Below are positions 31,429-36,478 of a stretch of 36,478 nt of DNA, piece after piece. The notes under the pieces were generated by a model. It did not search any database. It was not told the DNA's origin and was given only the letters and a program-made list of their open reading frames with translations. Within the stretch, counting starts at the first letter, position 1. Each line of letters opens with the position of its first letter. The DNA lies in the NCBI RefSeq assembly GCF_000298295.1, contig NZ_AMGM01000046.1, positions 1 through 36,478 of the forward strand, written 5' to 3'. The translations under genes were made by a program, and so were the position numbers. The DNA comes from Cecembia lonarensis LW9. Its GTDB lineage: Bacteria; Bacteroidota; Bacteroidia; Cytophagales; Cyclobacteriaceae.

Positions 31429-32672
31429 AACCTCCCCACTTGAAAAGCTTTGATATCCATGGGTGAAACGTGGCCTTCATGAAGGTCTGCAAGGATTTTT
31501 CCTGTTCCGGTAGCCATACTTACGCCCATCATGCCATGCCCCGTACCAAACCATACATTATCATAACCTGGGGCAGCACCGATATAAGGAACGCCATCCG
31601 GGGAACAAGGCCTTAGGCCTTTCCAAATCTTATCCTTTTCAGGAAACTTAGCCTGAAAACCAGGATAAAACCTGTTAATGGATTCAAAGATTCCCCTGAC
31701 CCGATTGATATTGATGGACTCATCGGTTCCGGCAATTTCCATAGTCCCTCCGAAACGTACCTGCGGACCATAAGGGCTAACCGCCACTTTCATCTCAGTC
31801 AGGATAGAAGCCTGTTGGATTTCGGGTTGGTTTTCCTGCATGAAACTGTAGCCCTTGCCACCCATCATGGGCAGGTTGAACCCAAGGTGTTTTGCCAACT
31901 CCGCCGACCAGGCACCTCCGCACAGGATCACTTTATCAGCACTCAAACTTCCTTCTTCCGTCAGTACAGCGATGACCTTGCCAGCCTGTTTTTCAAAACC
32001 CAACACTTTTTGCTTGGGAAGGAATTTGACGCCTTTTTCTTTAAGGTATTTTTTGAGGAAATTGTACAGGTTGGATGGAGAAAGGTGGGCATCCCCTGGG
32101 AAAAGCACTGCCCCTCGGGCCTTCACTTCCAGATTAGGCTCAATTTTGCTAATATCGGAAGAATTGAGTACTTCGGCTTCCAGACCTTGTTGACGGGCCA
32201 GATGGGCAAATTCAACTTCTTCCTTTTCCATTTCCGCAGTTTGGTAGAGCATCATCAGACCTTTCTCCGCCATTTCCAAATCCACGGCATTGCTATGCTC
32301 ATTTCTGAATTCCTGATAAAGTGCCTTGCTGAGAAGGGAAATATTTTTCAGATAAGGGATGGATTTTTCCACATGGCTGGCATTGGCAGAGCGGTAAAAT
32401 AGCCATGACCATTCCAGAAGTTTGCGGTCCAACCGGGGATGGATATAAAAAGGACTTTTGGAAGAAAACATCCAAGCAATTCCCTTGGCGATCATCCCTG
32501 GAGCGGAAAGCGGAATAATGTGACTGGGCACGATCATGCCTGCATTTCCTGTGGAAGTAGTATCCAACATGTCGCTTTTGTCCACAATGACTACTTCAAC
32601 CCCTTGCTTATTTAGGTAATATGCTGTAAAAAGGCCGATGACGCCTCCGCCTATGATGATGGTTGGTTTCAT
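31425..32672 (-). CDS. FAD-dependent D-amino-acid / D-hydroxyproline dehydrogenase-type oxidoreductase
   Basis: DAO-fold flavoprotein. FAD site IIIGGGVIGLFTAYYL (residues 5-20) with the ribose-binding VVIVDKSD; the C-terminus RPCSPDGVPYIG and WFGTGHGMMGVSMATGTGK completes FAD contact. In context, near a 4-hydroxyproline epimerase and a 2-ketoglutarate semialdehyde dehydrogenase, it probably oxidises cis-4-hydroxy-D-proline to pyrroline-4-hydroxy-2-carboxylate, passing electrons to the respiratory chain. A general DadA-type D-amino acid dehydrogenase is the alternative. Length 415 is normal. A 673-base repeat-rich gap separates it from the epimerase gene. Confidence 0.88.
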   Translation of the reverse strand: MKPTIIIGGGVIGLFTAYYLNKQGVEVVIVDKSDMLDTTSTGNAGMIVPSHIIPLSAPGMIAKGIAWMFSSKSPFYIHPRLDRKLLEWSWLFYRSANASHVEKSIPYLKNISLLSKALYQEFRNEHSNAVDLEMAEKGLMMLYQTAEMEKEEVEFAHLARQQGLEAEVLNSSDISKIEPNLEVKARGAVLFPGDAHLSPSNLYNFLKKYLKEKGVKFLPKQKVLGFEKQAGKVIAVLTEEGSLSADKVILCGGAWSAELAKHLGFNLPMMGGKGYSFMQENQPEIQQASILTEMKVAVSPYGPQVRFGGTMEIAGTDESININRVRGIFESINRFYPGFQAKFPEKDKIWKGLRPCSPDGVPYIGAAPGYDNVWFGTGHGMMGVSMATGTGKILADLHEGHVSPMDIKAFQVGRF

Positions 32673-32694
32673 GTCTTATGTACCAAGAGAGTTA

Positions 32695-32717
32695 ACCAAT
32701 TGGTAGTACTAAGTACT
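32695..32717. promoter_or_regulatory. Two adjoining palindromes upstream of the oxidoreductase
   Basis: ACCAATTGGT (32695-32704) is directly followed by AGTACT-A-AGTACT (32705-32717). They lie 23-45 bases before the start codon, where a repressor could act. Confidence 0.45.
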
Positions 32718-32995
32718 TTTCTGGAAATATGGATGAAAGATAAGGATTTTGGTGGTTTCTTGAATCTAGTTTTTGACAGGCTAAGGTAAGATTTAATCCC
32801 ATCATCCTAATCCACTAGGTTGACGAAAAATAGCAGGAAATTGATGGTTTGTCTTAGACGAATTGAAAAGGCCGAGCAAAACGGAAACAGCATTAAGTCT
32901 GGAACAAATCCTTCTGGAATCAAAGAAAAGGCTTCATTACAAAATAGAGGAGATCCTTCACCAACGCAAGGTGCGGTTACCATTGACAGAAATGT
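32718..32995 (+). other. Intergenic DNA with one doubtful open frame
   Basis: A frame from ATG at 32863 runs to 33093 and encodes a helical, basic peptide (KTETALSLEQILLESKKRL, then HYKIEEILHQRKVRLPLTEM) before entering the palindromic repeat at 32996. It may be a remnant cut by the repeat, or chance. No family recognised. Confidence 0.25.
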
Positions 32996-33096
32996 ACGTC
33001 ACTCTGAGTGAAGCGAAAGCCTGCCCCGATCCTTTCGGGGAGTCTCCTATCAAATGGGAGATGCTTCGACTCCGCAAGCTCCGCTCAGCATGACGT
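32996..33096. repeat. Palindromic REP/MITE-like element of about 100 bp
   Basis: Ends ACGTCACTCTGAG (32996-33008) and CTCAGCATGACGT (33084-33096) pair with two mismatches. Inside are two small hairpins, CCCCG/CGGGG (33024-33040) and TCTCC/GGAGA (33043-33061), and a GAAGC/GCTTC pairing. The right arm (CTTCGACTCCGC...GCTCAGCATGACG) is of a kind I know from intergenic repeats in many Bacteroidota genomes. Confidence 0.75.
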
Positions 33097-33207
33097 TTCA
33101 TTAACTGTCATTGCCTTTCTGTAAATGAAAAATTTTAAAATCTCAGGATGACGTTTCAATAGTGTCATTTCTTTCTCTGTACATTTCCTAAAATTTTAAA
33201 ATTCCAA
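33084..33207. repeat. Two-copy tandem repeat, 58-base period
   Basis: CTCAGCATGACGTTTCA (33084) recurs as CTCAGGATGACGTTTCA (33142). Both copies end in the shared AATTTTAAAAT after a TGTCATT and TTTCTGT section, with scattered differences. Confidence 0.6.
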
Positions 33208-33249
33208 GTTGAAGCATATTTTGCTGAATTCGCAGATTTCACTAACCTC

Positions 33250-33345
33250 TTGATTCTTCTGTCTCGTTTCTCGCTTCTCGCTTCTAATTTCTCGTTTGGA
33301 ATCTCTTGTTTCTTGTCTCTTGTTTCTAAAAACTCTCGCCTCTCC
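33250..33345. repeat. Low-complexity pyrimidine tract
   Basis: Repeats of TCTCGTTTCTCGCTTCTCGC type, about seven bases per unit and varying, reach the stop codon of the epimerase gene. In the epimerase transcript this would be a purine-rich 3' end (GAGAAGCGAGAAACGAG). Confidence 0.6.
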
Positions 33346-34344
33346 TCAAATCACCTGAAATCCATACACATATGGATCATCGTCGTCCATAATGATGGTA
33401 TTGTAACCATAGATTTTCGCCCAACCTTCTATGCTTGGTACTATGGCTGGCTTTCCGGCGATTTCAGTCACTTCTTCAATCCTGCCCGTGAATTTGGATC
33501 CGATGAAACTTTCATGGATAAATTCTTCTCCAGGCTTTAACCAACCTTTCGCATACCACTGGGCCATACGAGCGGAAGTTCCCGTCCCACAGGGAGAACG
33601 GTCAATGGCCTTGTCTCCATAGAACACTGCATTTCGGGCGGTGCTGCTTTCATCCAAAGTCTTTCCTGTCCAAAGCACATGGGAAAGTCCCTTAATCTGA
33701 GGATGTTCAGGATGTATGAACTGATATTTCTCGTTCATTTTTTGCCTCAGGTTACGGGCCATGGAAATCAGTTGCTCGGCTTTGTACTGCTCCAAGCCGG
33801 GGAAGTTTTCCTGAGGGTCGACAATGCAATAAAAATTCCCTCCATAAGCTACATCCACGGTGAGTTTGCCCAATTCCTCGATTTCTATCTCCAACCCTTC
33901 ATTTGCTAGAAAACTCTTGACATTGGTCAATTTAACGGAAGTGACCTTCTTGCCTTCCTGTTTGTATTCCACCAAAACCAAGCCTGCGGGTGCTTCCATA
34001 CGAAGGAATCCAGGAGTCTTGGGCGTGATCAATCCTTCTTCAATCGCAATGGTGATGGTTCCGATAGTCCCATGTCCGCACATAGGCAGACAACCGGAAG
34101 TTTCGATGAACAATACGGCAAAATCATTTTCAGGATCATGGGGAGGAAAAAGCATGGATCCCGACATCATATCATGACCCCGGGGCTCAAACATCAGCCC
34201 TGTTCGGATCCAATCGAGGTTTTCCAGGAAATACTGTCGCTTTTCCAGCATATTCTTGCCTTTAAGGAAAGGAACACCACCGGCCACTACCCTAACCGGA
34301 TTGCCACAGGTGTGGGCATCAATGCATTGGAAAGTTTTTTTCAT
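33346..34344 (-). CDS. 4-hydroxyproline 2-epimerase (proline racemase family)
   Basis: Cofactor-free epimerase that inverts C2 of trans-4-hydroxy-L-proline to give cis-4-hydroxy-D-proline. The two catalytic cysteines are present, C89 in MCGHGTIG and C252 in DRSPCGTGTSARMA, which separates it from the Cys/Thr dehydratases of the same family. Other family motifs are IDAHTCGNPVRVV (8-20) and the GHDMMSGSMLFPP loop. Length 332 is typical. The flanking oxidoreductase and semialdehyde dehydrogenase support the hydroxyproline role. Confidence 0.93.
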   Translation of the reverse strand: MKKTFQCIDAHTCGNPVRVVAGGVPFLKGKNMLEKRQYFLENLDWIRTGLMFEPRGHDMMSGSMLFPPHDPENDFAVLFIETSGCLPMCGHGTIGTITIAIEEGLITPKTPGFLRMEAPAGLVLVEYKQEGKKVTSVKLTNVKSFLANEGLEIEIEELGKLTVDVAYGGNFYCIVDPQENFPGLEQYKAEQLISMARNLRQKMNEKYQFIHPEHPQIKGLSHVLWTGKTLDESSTARNAVFYGDKAIDRSPCGTGTSARMAQWYAKGWLKPGEEFIHESFIGSKFTGRIEEVTEIAGKPAIVPSIEGWAKIYGYNTIIMDDDDPYVYGFQVI

Positions 34345-34362
34345 ACTTTATTGATAGTAATG

Positions 34363-34386
34363 GATATTGGGATATTAAGATATTGG
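34363..34386. repeat. Three tandem 8-base units before the epimerase gene
   Basis: GATATTGG, GATATTAA and GATATTGG follow one another without gap, 19-42 bases upstream of the epimerase start, in promoter position. Confidence 0.6.
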
Positions 34387-34417
34387 AATGGACGCTTCTG
34401 AAAAACATCCAATAATA

Positions 34418-34612
34418 TCATTGGCTCAATCTCATTTTTTCGAGATCTCCTTCCCATAGTAACTTTCCTTTTAAATCGCGGATTTTCTTTTGCTGGTTCA
34501 ATTGGATGATTAACCTCAAACCCTCTTCAACAGTAGCTTTTTTGGTCCTTAGCCCTGCAATCTTCATCGCCTCCGCTATCAATTGCTCATCTATTTCAAT
34601 ATTGATCCGCAT
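34418..34612 (-). CDS. Orphan VapB-type antitoxin
   Basis: A 64-residue protein of the type II VapB kind: N-terminal ribbon-helix-helix (MRINIEIDEQLIAEAMKIAG, then LRTKKATVEEGLRLII), followed by a short linker and LLWEGDLEKMRLSQ, the toxin-binding tail. In complete loci a VapC PIN nuclease gene follows at once. Here the next 73 bases are non-coding and the epimerase gene follows, and no PIN fragment was seen. It may be an antitoxin left after toxin loss, or a regulator. Confidence 0.8.
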   Translation of the reverse strand: MRINIEIDEQLIAEAMKIAGLRTKKATVEEGLRLIIQLNQQKKIRDLKGKLLWEGDLEKMRLSQ

Positions 34613-34835
34613 AATATGTATGTTTTTATCAAATATTCACATTTCTAACTCCCCAAGAAAATTAATTGGATGCAAACGGAAATAAGGTGGAAATAAATTG
34701 AAAAATTATTACCCTCTGCGGCACTGTCCAACCAATTCTCCAATCACTAAATCAACTTCCTTGAAAATCCTCTCGAAATATTTCGCGAAGCCTATTTTTA
34801 CAATATTTCACCCTTGGGTATATTTCCAATATGAA
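34613..34835. other. Intergenic region between the antitoxin and dehydrogenase genes
   Basis: No gene recognised. A minus-strand frame of about 30 codons (reading AKYFERIFKEVDLVIGELVG near its middle) ends at about 34718; it is too short to name and may be a remnant. Confidence 0.35.
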
Positions 34836-36281
34836 TTACCTTTTGAAATCCCCATCCACCATTCTCCAAATACCCAAAGGATTTTCTTCTCTTAAAGCAT
34901 CAGGAAGCAGTTCATGGGGCATATCCTGAAAGGCTATCGGCCTGGCAAAGCGTTTGATGGCGTATACGCCAACAGATGTAAAGCGGCTATCGGTAGTGGA
35001 AGGATAGGGCCCTCCGTGCTGCATGGCATAACCCACCTCCACACCTGTAGGGACTCCTTTGAACAATAACCTGCCGCACTTTTCTTCCAGTTGGTTGATC
35101 AGGTCTACCTTTTTGGCCAATTCCTCTTCTTCGCCCCAAAGGGTAATGGTCAACTGCCCATGTAAGCGCTGGGCTATGGCATACAATTCATTGAAGTGCT
35201 CATAGACCACCATCAAAGCAAAAGAACCAAATACTTCCTGTTGGAAATGTTCGTCTTCCAGCCAATCTGAAGCTTTGATTTTTGCTAAGGCAGGATAGGC
35301 TTTGATCAGGTCTTTGGCGGCGGCTACCTGCACCCAATCCAGTTCTTTTCTTTCCTGAAGTATGGCCAAAGCGTTGTAATATGCTTCTGCAATGCCTTCA
35401 TGCAACATGGGCGCCGCTGCAATCTGCTCCAATTCTTTCTTGACAGCTTCTGCAAAATCTTCTGCATGTATGGCAGGCACCATGATCAATCCGGGATTGG
35501 TACAAAATTGACCAGCACCAAGGGTAAGCGAAGCAACAAACTGTTTGGCAAGGGCTTCCAGGTTATTGCCCAACTTTTCTTTGAGTACTATGATGGGATT
35601 GACAGAACCCATTTCTGCAAAAACAGGAATGGGTTCCTTTCTCTGGCTGGCGGCGTCAAACAAGGCTTTTCCTCCCGCAAAAGAGCCTGTAAAGGCTACT
35701 GCTTTGGCAATTGGATGCTTCGCCAAAGCCTGTCCAACCTCAACTCCTCCTTCTACATGGGTGAATACGCCAATCGGCAAAGCAGAATCAATCACGGCTT
35801 TATGAATGACCTGTCCCACTAACTTGGAAGTTTCCGGATGGGCAGGATGGGCCTTATAAATCACGGGGCAACCTGCCGCCAAAGCAGAAATGGTATCTCC
35901 TCCCGCAGTAGAAAAAGCCAAAGGAAAATTACTGGCTCCAAAAACCACTACAGGTCCCAATGCGGTTAAAAACCGACGTATATCAGGTTTAGGAGCAGGC
36001 GCTCTTTCAGGGTCCGCATGGTCTATCACCGCCTCAACCCAACTTCCTTCCTCTACCAAATTAGCAAAAAGCCTGATCTGTCCTACTGTTCTCCCCAATT
36101 CCCCTGTTATCCTGCCTTCAGGCAAATTGGATTCTTCAGATGCCATAGGAATTAGGCTAGGTCTTTCCGCTTCCAGTCCATCGGCTATCTTTCTCAAAAA
36201 AGCAGCCTTTTCTTTTCCTGGGACATTTTTGTAATGTAAAAAAGCTTCTTGGGCAGACTGGAAAATTGCATCTAGGTTCAT
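34836..36281 (-). CDS. 2-ketoglutarate semialdehyde dehydrogenase (aldehyde dehydrogenase family)
   Basis: Oxidises 2-ketoglutarate semialdehyde to 2-oxoglutarate with NAD(P), last step of hydroxyproline and some sugar-acid pathways. Conserved residues are N118 in FGASNFP, the cofactor region FTGSFAGGKAL near 198-207, the general base E223 in FAEMGSVNP and nucleophile C260 in LGAGQFCTNPG. The N-terminal SNLPEGRITGELGRTVGQ segment is typical of the KGSADH subgroup. At 481 residues it is somewhat short for type III enzymes (about 520). Start at 36281 has ATG. It is the first gene of the minus-strand cluster within the window. Confidence 0.88.
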   Translation of the reverse strand: MNLDAIFQSAQEAFLHYKNVPGKEKAAFLRKIADGLEAERPSLIPMASEESNLPEGRITGELGRTVGQIRLFANLVEEGSWVEAVIDHADPERAPAPKPDIRRFLTALGPVVVFGASNFPLAFSTAGGDTISALAAGCPVIYKAHPAHPETSKLVGQVIHKAVIDSALPIGVFTHVEGGVEVGQALAKHPIAKAVAFTGSFAGGKALFDAASQRKEPIPVFAEMGSVNPIIVLKEKLGNNLEALAKQFVASLTLGAGQFCTNPGLIMVPAIHAEDFAEAVKKELEQIAAAPMLHEGIAEAYYNALAILQERKELDWVQVAAAKDLIKAYPALAKIKASDWLEDEHFQQEVFGSFALMVVYEHFNELYAIAQRLHGQLTITLWGEEEELAKKVDLINQLEEKCGRLLFKGVPTGVEVGYAMQHGGPYPSTTDSRFTSVGVYAIKRFARPIAFQDMPHELLPDALREENPLGIWRMVDGDFKR

Positions 36282-36478
36282 GGTATCTTTTTGTCAGTTA
36301 ATTAGAAATAAGATTGAAATAGAATAGAAATATAATTGAATTAGGCTGCAAATCGAAGTTTAAAGCCAGAAACTGAAAGAAAAGTCCAATTATTCAAAAG
36401 ACCCTTCAAAAATCAAATATCCTATTATCCCAAAGTCAACATCTACATATATCCAACCCTCTTGTTTCTTATGTCTTT
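36282..36478. other. Right-edge non-coding DNA
   Basis: AT-rich sequence upstream of the dehydrogenase gene with no recognised gene, exact TAnnTTTG box or strong hairpin; the neighbour beyond the edge is not visible. Confidence 0.4.

Noticed and set aside
32863-33093. A real 76-residue protein
   Set aside because: The last third lies in the palindromic repeat and there is no recognised family; kept only as a doubtful remnant.
33250-33345. CRISPR array
   Set aside because: The units are about seven bases, vary continuously and have no spacers; no cas genes are seen.
34718-34812. A toxin (VapC) remnant upstream of the antitoxin
   Set aside because: The short frame has no PIN-domain acidic motif and lies on the wrong side of vapB.

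Overview
The window looks like chromosomal DNA of a Bacteroidota bacterium, most likely order Cytophagales, family Cyclobacteriaceae. The evidence is the gene content (a PG_1098-like methyltransferase, a DksA/TraR protein with a single-Cys zinc finger, a large secreted lamin-tail protein), the TAnnTTTG-type -7 promoter boxes, the lack of clear Shine-Dalgarno sequences, and an initiator tRNA without an encoded CCA. Assignment below phylum level is inference.

Layout. 0.1-4.9 kb (minus): secreted glycerophosphodiester phosphodiesterase, M1 aminopeptidase, methyltransferase, asd. 5.0-9.7 kb (plus): 1112-residue lamin-tail surface protein, a 49-residue ORF, DksA/TraR-like protein, scpB. 9.7-13.0 kb (minus): SprT-like protein behind an attenuator-like hairpin, a Glu-rich mini-lipoprotein, and the GTPases der and era. 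13.3-22.3 kb: an accessory stretch (below). 22.3-23.6 kb: fatty acid hydroxylase/sterol desaturase family protein. 24.0-28.3 kb: arginine operon argB-argD-argC-argJ. 28.5-36.3 kb: penicillin-acylase-family lipoprotein, a CBS-like/HEPN protein, and three genes of trans-4-hydroxy-L-proline catabolism (D-amino-acid oxidoreductase, 4-hydroxyproline epimerase, 2-ketoglutarate semialdehyde dehydrogenase) with an orphan VapB-type antitoxin among them and repeat-rich intergenic DNA.

The accessory stretch holds the most interesting material. It starts at an initiator tRNA-Met whose 3' end recurs twice downstream (13495-13554, split by a 32-bp palindrome, and a decayed copy at 15453-15476). Each copy is followed by a hairpin with a T-run. 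Between them lie hicAB, a membrane-anchored HNH protein, and a Phd-type antitoxin with a frameshifted RelE/YoeB-type toxin. Next come a membrane-anchored PD-(D/E)XK nuclease and an agmatine-deiminase-family gene. A two-gene AAA ATPase-RloB cassette, a recognised anti-phage architecture, follows. It is bracketed by a 69-bp imperfect direct repeat formed by the 3' end of the deiminase gene, and an N-terminally truncated Fic gene lies inside the bracket. An intact Fic gene with two tandem palindromes at its start codon closes the region. No integrase is visible, so the elements are either relics or moved by functions supplied elsewhere.

The arg operon encodes the acetyl cycle from glutamate to ornithine except for independent first-step synthesis; ArgJ recycles the acetyl group. 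The hydroxyproline genes would feed collagen-type hydroxyproline into 2-oxoglutarate, but the deaminase step is missing from the window and may lie beyond the right edge.
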